Origin: Cercis canadensis | Lineage: Eukaryota; Streptophyta; Magnoliopsida; Fabales; Fabaceae | DNA length: 64,000 nt | Assembly (NCBI GenBank): GCA_003255065.1 | Contig: QAOA01004025.1 | Span: 257,008 to 321,007 of the forward strand | Direction: 5' to 3' | In this document: positions 10,261-21,935 of the stretch, piece after piece | Layout of the letters: each line of letters begins with the position of its first letter | How positions within the stretch are numbered: the stretch's first letter is position 1 | Made by a program: the position numbers and the translations under genes | The notes under the pieces: generated by a model | The model's database searches: none | What the model was told of the DNA's origin: nothing | Seen by the model: the letters and a program-made list of their open reading frames with translations, nothing else

Positions 10261-13206
10261 AGATGCTAAGTGTACCTTATTCCTGTAAAGTAATATCATT
10301 AGTTCTCTGTTGTAAAGGAAGCTCGCAGACAAGGTTGCAGCTGCAGGGTACTATGTGGTGGTTCCTGATTTCTTAAACGGTGATCCCTATGCTCCTGAGG
10401 ATGTGAATAGGCCTATACTTGCCTGGTTAAAAGATCATGGACCGGTTAGTTCTTATATGATGATTTGAACATATATTGTTTACAATTTCTTGTTTTATTT
10501 ACACAAAAAGAATTTTCCGTGATTATTTTAAAAATCAAATCTTTTGTTTTGTTATTGGAAATTTGATAATTCTGATTTATAAAGATTTATGACTGGATTT
10601 GGATGTCACTTTATGTCTTTTTATCATTGTAGCAATTGATTGTTCTCAATATATTGGCTGTTAGCCAGCCATCTCTACAACATAGGTTGTATTTATAGAT
10701 CGAACTTTATCAGCTATTGGAAATCAAATTTGTAAGCATTGTGCTTTATATGTAAATTATAATTCGTTACTTTCTGATGCTGTGATATTATATTAATAGG
10801 ACAAAGGTTTTGAAGATGCAAAACCAGTAATTGAAGCCTTAAAAAGTAAAGGTGTTTCAGCTATTGGGGCTGCAGGATTTTGTTGGGGTGGTGAGTGCCT
10901 CTCTTTTCACTTATTGTTTTCTCCTTCTGTCTATGTTGCATAATATATCCATAAAAAGTGTGGAAAGCTCAAGTGTGATGCATACTTTATGATGGCCCCT
11001 TGATTTAAATTCAGTTTGAAACTGGATTATAATAAAATCCCAGAGGGCTAATCCACGTCGAAACCATCCTAATTCACTAGGAAATGGTGTCCCTTCTCTT
11101 GTTCTCTTCTCATTATCCTCTCTGTATGTTCTCCAGGATTTCTCATAGGGTGTGTCTCTCTAGGATCTCTCGAGTGAATGCAGATACGTGTACATGCATA
11201 TATTTTATATTAAAAACTAGCATTAACTTATTTGAAACAAATTCAAATAGTCCATTGATTATGGACCTGGGTTGGATCAGGCCGTCATGGGCGTCCAACT
11301 TTATTTGGGTCTTAGGCCACATTCCCAACAGTCTGCATGGCAGTTGCAGCCCCTCTTAGTTATGCTTATTGGTTGGATTTATTCACAAATAAATGACCTC
11401 GAAGATATGTACTGGCTAATTCTTGAATTGACTGATGTCGATACTTTTGTCTTTCAGGCAAGGTTGTGGTTGAACTTGCAAAGTCTGGAATCATCCAAGC
11501 TGCTGTGCTATTACATCCATCATCTGTCACTGTGGATGACATCAAGGGTATGAATTCTCAATATTTAGATTGTCTTGTAAATTTGGATATTCTTTGTTTA
11601 CGGGAAAATTTCATAGCACCTTGAAAGAAATAAAGAATACTAGTATTGTGTTGTCACTTCGTTTCGTACCATAATTTTAAGCGTGTTTTCATGTAGGAGG
11701 CCTTTTATTACTCCTAATAATCATACTTATCCCTTGCCTCATGCCAATATGCTGCATATTTTCTATGCTTCTCTTTGTAATCAATATATCGGATTATTTG
11801 GGAACTTTCTTCATGCCAACATTCACATATCATGTTTGAGATGTTCATAGTAACTGTCAATGTTTGGTTCTACTTTCAGGGGTTAATATACCAATTTGTG
11901 TTCTTGGAGCTGAGATAGACAGAACTTCTCCTCCAGAAGTCATTAAGCAGTTTGAAGAAGTCCTAAATGCTAAACCTGCGGTAACAAGATCTCTTCTTTC
12001 TTCTGCAATATTTTTATATTACCTTTGATGACTTGCCAATGGTAATATACATTTTCAGTCAGAAATATATGGTTTTTTATTTTTTATTTTTCAGTTATAA
12101 GAAAAGAAATATACATTTTCTGCAAGTTGCATGTATCCTTTAGCTTACCTCTGTTTGGATCTCATTCATAGCATTCCATTCTGCCTAATGTCTCATTTTG
12201 GAACTGAAGAAACATGAATAATCACCACCCTCCTGCCTTCTTAACATCATCCTTAGGGTAATTAACTTTATTCAAAATTTAGTCTAAGCTTCTGAATTAG
12301 TGTAACAACTTTTCTTTTAAAGCTCCTGCACTTGATCAGTAGCTGTTCATTGTAGTACTTGTTTAAGGATAATAAGAATGGCTTTTGAACTGTGAAGGAA
12401 ACAATATGTTTACTTTCTAACGAACTGAGAATTTATTGCAATTGTGTGCGCGTGCACACACAAACAGAGTAATGCTAAATGTCATGAGTTTGGAAGCTTG
12501 AAGATGAATGAGCTCGTCTGATTCACATTTTTGCATGTCTATCTTTTGTGTCATGCATTGGATGCTAATCTGGCTTTCAAAGTTGGAAAGAAATAAACTA
12601 ATAGTTATGGCTTTTCAGTTGAGGACAAAATGATGTCTGTTCAATTTTCCGAATCTCATTCGTCCCTGATCTTTGTCTTCCTGTCACAGACATGTACACA
12701 ACATGTTCAGTTGCCCTTGAGCAACTAGTATGATGCTAAATATGCCTCATAAATTATTCAGGATCACAACTCACCTTCTCTCTACAGTGATTATTGTCAC
12801 TAGCTGAGGTTTGCCATCAATATAGTTGATTCTAGCAAATTGGATTTAGTTGCACCTATTATTTCTACATACCATTCTGATAAATATCTTTTTCATCCAC
12901 TGGTTAGATGTGTATGATCATTTTTCCGGTACCCTTAAGTTTCACATCATTCTTACTGTAGCTGTTTCCTGTATACAGCCACACCAGTTTGGTTAACTAT
13001 TTTATGTTTTATTGCTGCTATCATTATTTGAGATTTGGTGATGAAGTAAATTTTGTTCCATGCAGGTTGATTGTCATGTTAAGGTATTTCCTAAAGTCTC
13101 ACATGGTTGGACAGTGAGGTATGACAATGAAGATGCAGAAGCTGTGAAGGTCGCGGAGGAAGCCCATAAGAACTTGTTGGAGTGGTTTGCTAAGTATGTT
13201 AAGTGA
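9097..13206 (+). CDS. DLH-family alpha/beta hydrolase, copy C (complete)
   Basis: The only complete gene of the array. Exons are 9097-9244, 9795-9816, 10318-10444, 10800-10890, 11458-11547, 11880-11980 and 13066-13206 (TGA), all GT-AG. They give a 239-aa protein, the usual length of the plant family. It starts [15 protein letters not shown], with no signal or transit peptide, so a cytosolic enzyme is likely. The alpha/beta hydrolase fold carries Cys127 (GFCWGG), Asp173 (GAEID) and His206 (SHGW), the dienelactone hydrolase triad. The family hydrolyses ester or lactone bonds. Plant members have also been labelled endo-1,3;1,4-beta-glucanase; the true substrate is unknown. The nearest Arabidopsis relatives I recall are At3g23600 and At3g23570, themselves neighbouring genes. 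A solo LTR separates the native TATA box from the 5' UTR, so expression may differ from its sisters. Intron 2 holds a (TC)n microsatellite. Confidence 0.93.
10216..10257. repeat. (TC)n microsatellite in intron 2 of copy C
   Basis: About 21 TC units. The window itself opens with the same TC run (1-17) in intron 2 of copy A, confirming that base 1 falls inside a gene. The reverse strand gives a spurious Arg-Glu repeat ORF. Confidence 0.95.
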
Positions 13207-14025
13207 GAAATCTTTTTCTGTGAAAGCTTCTATATGGATTATATATTTACATCATCTTGTGCTTGGAGGATATTAAAAGCTACCCATTTTGTGTAGTTGT
13301 AGACTCCATTAACATAGTATAGCTGTTCTGTGATGATAGTGATACCGCTGATTTATTTCTGCGGCAATCCTTCTGTATTCTATGAAAACAATGTTGTTAT
13401 TTTAAGAATAAATGCTGCATTGTTGGAAATGGACCACATTGGTATCTTCATATGTGGTGATAATCTTGGGACTCCTCCATATTCTTTGTCTTATATCTAT
13501 GTATGAAATCTTTGTTTACGAAAATGTGATACCTATATTCCAAACTGCTTGTTATGGGAGGAGAGGAAGGGACAAAATATTCCAAGCTAACAATTTATAG
13601 AGTTGAATACTTAAAAATCGTTTTATTGTTTCTATTTTTGTAGTATTTATAATCTTACAAGTTCTAACACCGATAATCATATCTACTTTTTGTGCATGAA
13701 GAATTGATAAATTGTCTTGCGCACAAAGATTGTGCATATATGTGTCATTACTCAATTTTGGCTACTGTTTTATTTTGTGTGTATATATCATTGTCTGCAC
13801 GTATGCAAAAATATATTCTTTTTTATATTTAAATTTTTTTAATGTCTTCACATTACTTACTCTTAATTTATTTTTATTTTTTTAAAATACCTGTAAGTTT
13901 AGTGTGTGAACATTATTTGTCTATCAAAATTTTCTTTGCTTCAATCAAGAATCATTGACACAAGTACACACAACATAATTATTGGTATGCCTAAATCATA
14001 ATATTTTTTTTAAGAGAGAATTGTT

Positions 14026-14077
14026 AAATGGTGATCCCTATGCTCCTGAGGATGCGAACAGGCCTTTACCTGTCTGG
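14026..14077 (+). pseudogene. Start of a second B-like DLH copy, cut off by the N
   Basis: After the 3' flank of copy C the sequence again runs from TAAGAGAGAATT into the truncated exon 3 ([17 protein letters not shown]), identical to the start of copy B at 3891-3947. It stops at the N at 14078. The next base corresponds to 6755, downstream of copy B. The rest of this copy, equivalent to 3948-6754 (2807 bases), is absent from the assembly. Confidence 0.75.
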
Positions 14078-14601
14078 NTTTTTTTAAGAGAGAATTATTT
14101 TAAAGTTTTAAAATTTAGAAAAAAGATTATAAAATGTTAAAAGGATAAAAATTTCAAGTGAATACTTATTACGTCATGAGAAATAGTTAAAATATTTTTC
14201 AATGTTACATGATAATTTTATTATTATGTAATTATTATGTTCAAATATCAATAAAATAACAATTTATATCAACAAAATAATTATATAGCTGCCAAGGATA
14301 TTGAAAAGAAAGAGGTGCCCTAGACTCTTTTTAATACTATTAAAGAACTTAGTAGAGTTCTTTCTCCCTCCTCTTGAATCTATTTGGAGATGGGAGCTTT
14401 AGTTAGAACATAATAATAGTGCTACTTTCTCGTGTCTAAATTCACATTCTTGTATATCTTGTGCTTGTGCGTGAAAGAAAATCCCAATTTGAAATAGGAT
14501 ATTTTGGTGCCATAAAAGCTTTAAATTCATTCACTTTATTTTTTCGGAAATGTGCAATCTTAAATGTTTTCTCTTACCAGTTTTAACATCATGATTCTAT
14601 T

Positions 14602-15193
14602 GGAAAATCGACTCAAATATTATAGTTTTATAATTTATTTACATATTTATAACAGTTTTAAACTTATTCGCTTTAATATTACACTTTTAAAAAAAAATCA
14701 ATTCTACATAATGAGACCTACCGAATAAGTCGTGTGTCAACTAGCATGTCTCCACCGGACACGCCACCTGATATACGGCGTGTCCACATTTTCATGACTT
14801 GCGTTAAGGGCATTTTTTTCTTCTTTCATGATTCATTCATTCAAATGATCAAATCTATGATAGTTCTTGATAAATGCAAAAAGTTTTACCCCCTTACACC
14901 CACAACCCATTTGCTTTCGAATTCCTCTTACTAGTTACTATCATGTCTAGTAAGCCGACACGAAGACAATTTTTTTTCTAGTAAATAAAAGAGAGCCACA
15001 CTCAATGTGGTGTTAGACTGTGTTTGGTACGGACATATTGATTAACACATGGTAGGTTTAATAGGTCTCACTTCGTAGAATTAGTTTTTTTTAGTTTTTT
15101 ATTTTTAAAAAATTATAATATTAAATTAAATAAATTTAAAATTATTATAAATATATAAATAAGTTATAAAATTATAATATTGGAGTTTATGTC
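14602..15193. mobile_element. Mutator-like MITE, duplicated copy
   Basis: Paralogous copy of the element at 7279-7868, in the same position relative to the next DLH gene. The left flank is TGATTCTATT (14592-14601). The right flank is the decayed TGTTGCTATT. The element moved by segmental duplication rather than by a second insertion. It contains substitutions and short indels, including an extra run at about 14970-14993. Confidence 0.65.
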
Positions 15194-15279
15194 TTGTTGC
15201 TATTTGAAGAGGAGTAGTGGTGAGACTGTTGATAATACCGTGACTAGTCCTGCTGTGATTACACTCTAATTAGAGGAGT

Positions 15280-15889
15280 GTCAGGCCCTGAGTGTTGCTT
15301 TTGAGATCATAGATTGTTTAATGCATGGTGGCATCAGGCATCAGGCATGGCATTGGCTTTGTTAGAATCTATGTAACTTAATTATTTTTTTTAAAAAAAA
15401 CTTTTTTTTTGGTCGTGAGTTGCACGTAAGCGCTGATGCAAATACTGTAGTGAATTTTGCCTGGTTGGGTAGCGTCTGGAATCTGTTTTGGGCTTGTGGT
15501 CCTGAGTCATTGGAGTCTTCAGACTCTTTACTATAAATACTGCCAGTTGGTAAAAACAATTACATTGTGAACTTGAGAGTGNGTCAGGCCCTGAGTGTTG
15601 CTTTTGAGATCATAGATTGTTTAATGCATGGTGGCATCAGGCATCAGGCATGGCATTGGCTTTGTTAGAATCTATGTAACTTAATTATTTTTTAAAAAAA
15701 AAACTTTTTTTTTGGTCGTGAGTTGCACGTAAGCGCTGATGCAAATACTGTAGTGAATTTTGCATTCACTGGTTGGGTAGCGTCTGGAATCTGTTTTGGG
15801 CTTGTGGTCCTGAGTCATTGGAGTCTTCAGACTCTTTACTATAAATACTGCCAGTTGGTAAAAACAATTACATTGTGAACTTGAGAGTG
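15280..15889. repeat. Promoter segment of copy D present twice around an N
   Basis: Bases 15280-15581 and 15583-15889 are near-identical, about 302 and 307 bases, separated only by the N at 15582. Both hold the TATA context and end GAACTTGAGAGTG. The second copy has a short insertion (GCATTCACTGG for GCCTGG). This looks like two contig ends that overlap but were not merged, or two alleles, rather than a real tandem duplication. Confidence 0.75.
15839..15847 (+). promoter_or_regulatory. TATA box of DLH copy D
   Basis: CTATAAATA, 74 bases before the ATG at 15913. The same box appears at 15531-15539 in the duplicated promoter segment. It gives the native promoter spacing that copy C has lost. 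Confidence 0.65.
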
Positions 15890-15912
15890 GGTAGAGATTT
15901 GTAGAAGAAAAA

Positions 15913-18900
15913 ATGTCAGTGCCCGAGTGCTGTTCAATCCCACCAACCCTCAACCCAAGCGGTGGAGCTGGTCATGTTGAAAAACTCGGTGGCCTCAACG
16001 CCTATGTCACTGGCCCATCCCACTCCAAGCTTGCTATTCTTCTTGTCTCCGATATTTTTGGTAATCTCAAAAGTCTAATCTTTTAACATTTTGCTTTTAT
16101 ACTTCTATATCCCTTCACGGCTCTGTAGCTTGAATTATCATCTGTAGTTACCCTTTCGCATTCTATGTGTGTGGTTTCATATATGATTAAATGGGTATTT
16201 GACTTTGAGGGGGGTGATGATGTATGGTGATGAAATGGGTATTTGACTTCAAGGGTGGTGAGGGCGAGTTTTGTAATCAATTGTCCCTTTGTTTGATTCG
16301 CCCTTTTGCTTTACTTTTGGCACTGTAGTTAATTTACTATGAACTGTTGATCGTTAAAAGGAAGCATTTTTTTTTTTTTTTGTAAATCCTGATTCCGATA
16401 TTTGAAAATTAAGAATTTTTTTTTCCCCCTTTTGATCAAATTCATTTTTGATATGCACTTGTATGTCCATTATTCCATTATATATGCTTATGCGTATTAT
16501 TTTATACCCTGCTCAGGATTACAACAATTGGTATTTTAAGGAGGTTGTGGTTTATATGTTGAATTGATAATTTCATCTTTATGTATGAGCTTAAGAGTTG
16601 TTGCCTTAAACCGATATCATTTTTGACTTTGTATGTTTCAACTTGTTTTGCAGGATTTGAAGCACCAAATTTAAGGTATGCCTAAATTTAAGGTATGCCT
16701 GGTTAAAAGATCATGGACCGGTTAGTTCTTATATGATGATTTGAACATATATTGTTTACAATTTCTTGTTTTATTTACACAAAAAGAATTTTCCCTGATT
16801 ATTTTAAAAATCAAATCTTTTGTGTTGTTATTGGAAATTTGATAATTCTGATTTATAAAGATTTATGACTGGATTTGGATGTCACTTTATGTCTTGTTAT
16901 CACTGTAGCAATTGATTTTTCTCAATATATTGGCTGTTAGCCAGCCATCTCTACATCATAGTTTGTATTTATAGATCGAACATTATATACTATTGGAAAT
17001 CAAATTTGTAAGCAGTGTGCTTTATATGTAAATTATAATTCGTTACTTTCTGATGCTGTGATATTATATTAATAGGACAAAGGTTTTGAAGATGCAAAAC
17101 CAGTAATTGAAGCCTTAAAAAGTAAAGGTGTTTCAGCTATTGGGGCTGCAGGATTTTGTTGGGGTGGTGAGTGCCTCTCTTTTCACTTGTTGTTTTCTCC
17201 TTCTGTCTATGTTGCATAATATATCCATAAAAGGTGTGGAAAGCTCTAGTGTGATGCATACTTTATGATGGTCCCTTGATTTAAATTCAGTTTGAAACTG
17301 GATTATAATAAAATCCCAGAGGGCTAATCCACGTCGAAACCATCCTAACTCACTAGGAAATGGTGTCCCTTCTCTTGTTCTCTTCTCATTATCCTCTCTG
17401 TATGTTCTCCAGGATTTCTCATAGGGTGTGTCTCTCTAGGTTCTCTTGAGTGAATGCAGATACGTGTACATGCATATATTTTACATTAAAAACTAGCCTT
17501 CACTTATTTGAAACAAATTCAAATAGTCCATTGATTATGGACCTGGGTTGGATCAGGCCGTCATGGGCATCCAACTTTATTTGGGTCTTAGGCCACATTC
17601 CCAACAGTCTGCATGGCAGTTGCAGCCCCTCTTAGTTATGCTTATTGGTTGGATTTATTCACAAATAAATGACCTAGAAGATATGTACTGGCTAATTCTT
17701 GAATTGACTGATGTCGATATTTTTGTCTTTCAGCCAAGGTTGTGGTTGAACTTGCAAAGTCTGGAATCATCCAAGCTGCTGTGCTATTACATCCATCATT
17801 TGTCACTGTGGATGACATCAAGGGTATGAATTCTCAATATTTAGATTGTCTTGTAAATTTGGATATTCTTTGTTTACGGGAAAATTTCATAGCACCTTGA
17901 AAGAAATAACGAATACTAGTATTGTGTTGTCTCTTCATTTCGTACCATAATTTTAAGCGTGTTTTCATGTAGGAGGCCTTTTATTACTCCTAATAATCAT
18001 ACTTATCCCTTGCCTCATGCCAATATGCTGCATATTTTCTATACTTCTCTTTGTAATCATTATATCGGATTATTTGGGAACTTTCTTCATGCCAACATTC
18101 ACATATCATGTTTGAGATGTTCATAGTCTAACTGTCAATGTTTGGTTCTACTTTCAGGGGTTAATATTCCAATTTGTGTTCTTGGAGCTGAGATAGACAG
18201 AACTTCTCCTCCAGAAGTCATTAAGCAGTTTGAAGAAGTCCTAAATGCTAAACCTGCGGTAACAAGTTCTCTTCTTTCTTCTGCAATAATTTTATATTAC
18301 CTTGATGACTTGCCTATGATAATATACATTTTCAGTCAGAAATATATGGTATTTCTTTTTTTCAGTTATAAGAAAAGAAATATATGGTAATATACATTTT
18401 CTGCAAGTTGCATGTATCCTTTAGCTTACCTCTGTTTGGATCTCATTCATAGCATCCCATTCTGCCTAATGTCGCATTTTGGAACTGAAGAAACATGAAT
18501 AATCACCGTCCTCCTGCCTTTTTAACATCATCCTTAGGGTAATTAACTTTATTCAAAATTTAGGCTAAGCTTCTGAATTAGTGAAACAACTTTTCTTTTA
18601 AAGCTCCTGCACTCGATCAGTAGCTGTTCATTGTAGTACTTGTTTAAGGATAATAAGAATGGCTTTTGAACTGTGAAGGAAACAATATGTTTACTTTCTA
18701 ACGAACTGAGAATTTATTCCAATTGTGTGCGTGTGCACACACAAACAGAGTAATGCTAAATGTCATGAGTTTGGAAGCTTGAAGATGAATGAGCTTGTCT
18801 GATTCTCATTTTTGCGTGTCTATCTTTTGTGTCATGCATTGGATGCTAATATGGCTTTCAAAGTTGGAAAGAAATAAACTACTAGTTATGGCTTTTCAGT

Positions 18901-19530
18901 TGAGGACAAAATGATGTCTGTTCAATTTTCTGAATCTCATTCGTCCCTGATCTTTGTCTTCCTGTCACAGACATGTACTCAACATGTTCAGTTGCCCTTG
19001 AGCAACTAGTATAATGCGTACTCAACATGTTCAGTTGCCCTTGAGCAACTAGTATGATGCTAAATATGCCTCATAAATTATTCAGGATCACAACTCACCT
19101 TCTCTCTACAGTGATTATTGTCACTAGCTGAGGTTTGCCATGAATATAGTTGATTCTAGCAAATTGGATTTAGTTGCACCTATTATTTCAACATACCATT
19201 CTGATAAATATCTTTTTCATCCACTGGTTAGATGTGTATGATCATTTTTCCGGTGCCCTTAAGTTTCACATCATTCTTACTGTAGCTGTTTCCTGCATAC
19301 AGCCACACCAGTTTGGTTAACTATTTTATTTTTTATTGCTACTATCAGCATTTGAGATTTGGTGATGAAGTAAATTTTGTTCCATGCAGGTTGATTGTCA
19401 TGTTAAGGTATTTCCTAAAGTCTCACATGGTTGGACAGTGAGGTATAACAATGAAGATGCAGAAGCTGTGAAGGCTGCAGAGGAAGCCCACCGGAACTTA
19501 TTGGACTGGTTTGCGAAGCATGTTAGGTGA
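15913..19530 (+). pseudogene. DLH-family copy D, exon 3 mostly deleted
   Basis: Exons 1 (15913-16060) and 2 (16654-16675) are intact. Intron 2 and the first two thirds of exon 3 are then missing: only 16697-16720 of exon 3 remains, next to a doubled AATTTAAGGTATGCCT. Exons 17076-17166, 17734-17823, 18158-18258 and 19390-19530 are intact and keep the catalytic Cys, Asp and His motifs. Joining exon 2 to exon 4 would break the reading frame, and reading through exon 2 meets a stop at once. As written it cannot make a full enzyme; a misassembly at the doubled motif is an alternative. The last exon is chimeric: it equals copy C up to about 19465, then differs (AAEEAHRNLLDWFAKHVR), and so does its 3' UTR. 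Other differences from C include SVPECCSIPP and SDIFG. Intron 6 carries a 43-bp tandem duplication. Confidence 0.8.
18975..19060. repeat. 43-bp tandem duplication in intron 6 of copy D
   Basis: Two adjacent 43-base units beginning GTACTCAACATGTTCAG. Copies A and C have a single unit at the same place. It is a recent local slippage or duplication with no visible effect on coding. Confidence 0.9.
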
Positions 19531-20300
19531 GAAATCTTGTCCTCTGAAAGACTTACATGTAGATTATGTCATTTGTACTAGCGTGGAGGATATGAAATGC
19601 TACTCATTCCATTTTGCTGTAAACTCATTAAACATAGTATAGCTGTTCTGTGATGATGCCCGCATTCTATGCAGTTGTAGTTGTAGCTGAAAAAGGAAAT
19701 AAATGAATGAGTGGATTGTATTGGTAACTATATATATGGTATAGTAGGTTTTCTATTATTTGAGTTTGTGTGACCGTGTGATTTGAGATGTTTAGATATC
19801 ATATGGGATCTGAATTTACTTTGACCTATGTACTTTGTCCAATTTGAGTGATTTGCTAAACGAAAATATGCTCTTTCCATGCATATGAAGAGTCATTTCC
19901 CTAAGATCCAGGCAATAAAGGCGATTGCGGAGCATGAAGCTGAAGTAACCAACCACAACACACAACATGAGAGGCCAAAACCAGCTGAAACCGGGTTTGG
20001 TGTTACGAAATTGAAGTTGACGAGAAAACGATAATCGAATATGAACTCGTGGCACATATGAACAAGCTTAGCTGCATAGCTTGACGTTCTGCATGATTTA
20101 TTATGCTTTTCCCATTGTTCTCTTTTGGCCTACAAACGTTTGAAAGATGTTTTATTAGATTAAAAAAAAAATCAGAGAATTATTCTAAGATTTTAAAACC
20201 TAGAACAAAAGATTATAAAATGCATAAAGGATAAAAATTTGAAGCAAGTCTATGTTACATTATGGTAAATGACTAAAACATTTTTCGGTATCACATCCAA
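19531..20300. other. 3' UTR and spacer after copy D
   Basis: The first 120 bases resemble the 3' UTRs of the other copies but are strongly diverged. Bases 20170-20290 resemble the spacer after copy B (6766-6880). A minus-strand ORF at 19816-20055 shows no recognisable domain. No gene is supported. Confidence 0.5.
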
Positions 20301-20304
20301 ATAT

Positions 20305-20945
20305 AAACAACAAAATCACACTGGTTTTGGTTGTGATCATTCCACTGATGATTACAAGGTTATTAGGCAGGGCAATTACGATAGATAAGTTAGTGGAGTA
20401 CGTGGGTATTGAATGGCTGGAAGGCAATTACAAATCATAATAACAAATTGTCTATCCGAGAAAGGCCTTGTGCTTACTTGAATGGAGCTACTCACTGGGC
20501 TTTCGATGCCTTTTGGGAAGAAACCCCTCCAATCTTTAGAGTGATCTTGGCATTTTATCTAGCTACTGAAAAGTCTAATAAGGAGGAGCCACCTGACATT
20601 ATTCAATGGAGTTTATTCTTTAGCGTAGAGGTATTAAAAGAGTGTTTACGTGTACCTGTTTATTGTAATTGTGAGAAGGGAGTTGAGTAGTATTGGACTA
20701 AATTCGTTTCTCTTCCTTGTGCCAAGAGCGAAAACTTTTTTATACACCAAATCCATATAAATTATATCTGCTATTCTAAGAGAGTGGTGAAGCTTTGATG
20801 TTTGAAAGTTTCCATGCGCATGTAAAACTATCTGTCTACGATTTTGAAGACAGAACAACTAGAGTAATATTCCATGGTTCAGATTGGAATCTGGTAGTGC
20901 TATTTATGTGGAAAGTCTAACTTCTCCTTATGGAATGTTATTGAT
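20305..20945 (+). pseudogene. F-box-associated (FBA) domain remnant 1
   Basis: Remains of the C-terminal FBA domain of an F-box protein. Recognisable pieces in order are a DHSTDDYKVIRQ-like motif near 20330, CAYLNGATHWAF in an open stretch at 20409-20690, SWTKFVSLPCAK just after a stop near 20690, and the C-terminal signature YVESLTSPYG near 20920. The F-box itself is absent, and stops and frameshifts separate the blocks. It is a decayed relative of the intact gene at 23687. Confidence 0.7.
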
Positions 20946-21737
20946 GGAGCAGATGATCAGGGAGATAATGCATGTTGTGTCTAGTGAAACATGAAGAAGA
21001 AAAGGAACAAGGAGGTGAAGTAATTTTCCATATCATGGTTTATGCTTTTCTCAAAGCATGCCTAACATTTGTAGGCTTCTTTATGCTTTCTTCTTTTAGT
21101 ACAAATAATATAGTGCTCTCAAGGGAAGGGGAAGAGAAGAAAATCTCTCGAGTTCAAAAAAAGGAAAAAATTATGAGAAATATGTGATTAGATTCATTGA
21201 TGCTGCTTTCTGCTTTTATTAGTTTAGGGTCTTGTAAGCTCTTCTTTGTCAAAAAGAAAGAAGAATGGAAGACGTCCTTTTGTTTTTTTATATATACCAT
21301 TCAAATTATATATGTTGAGTTTATCTGTGCACAATTTTTCTTGTCATTGACAGTTTATTTGTTCAAACTTCTCATGCATTCCCGGAGGTTTAGTTGTAGT
21401 CATTGAAATAAATGCTAGTACACGGGTTACATTTCTATAGTTTCATAGTGGTAGGATTTTGCAGCTATATGCAGTTGCTCAAATCACACACACAGCAGCA
21501 GCGACGAGATTCACTGCAAACCCTAGCAGTGGAGGTCTAACTTGTAAGGGTGCACAGAGAGAGTTAGAAACCAAGAGACAAAAGAAGTATATATTTTCCA
21601 TAATATAGAGGTTGGCTTGAAGATGGCTAACTACAAATGTGCGGAGCTACTGAAAATCTGAAGCCCTAGTGATGTCTCCATCAAGCTTAAGGAAACGCAG
21701 TTCTGGGAAAGCATGGTACACTACAAGAAGGCTTCAC

Positions 21738-21935
21738 ATGTTTTGATGTTTGATTATGACGCTGGGGCTATGGAATTTCTATCAATGTACAATTTCTAGA
21801 AGAATATTCACTTCGAGTTATTGGATGCTTAGTTCAGTAGCCATAGATGTGGAAAGTCTAACTTCTCCTTATGGACTTGCCGCTGAGGAACAGAAAATGG
21901 GAACACAACTAAAACGAAAGACAAGAAAGCAATGA
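21738..21935 (+). pseudogene. F-box/FBA remnant 2 (C-terminal fragment)
   Basis: A short C-terminal piece only. A frameshifted LMFDYDAGAME-like stretch is followed by VDVESLTSPYGLAAEEQ and a basic tail ending KRKTRKQ at a TGA. It shows what the normal end of this local family looks like. The sequence just upstream (21480-21735) has no clear homology. Confidence 0.6.

Noticed and set aside
10120-10332. Minus-strand ORF with Arg-Glu repeats
   Set aside because: Translation of the (TC)n microsatellite in intron 2.
19816-20055. Minus-strand ORF of 79 codons with a hydrophobic stretch
   Set aside because: No recognisable family, no promoter or partner exon; likely chance.
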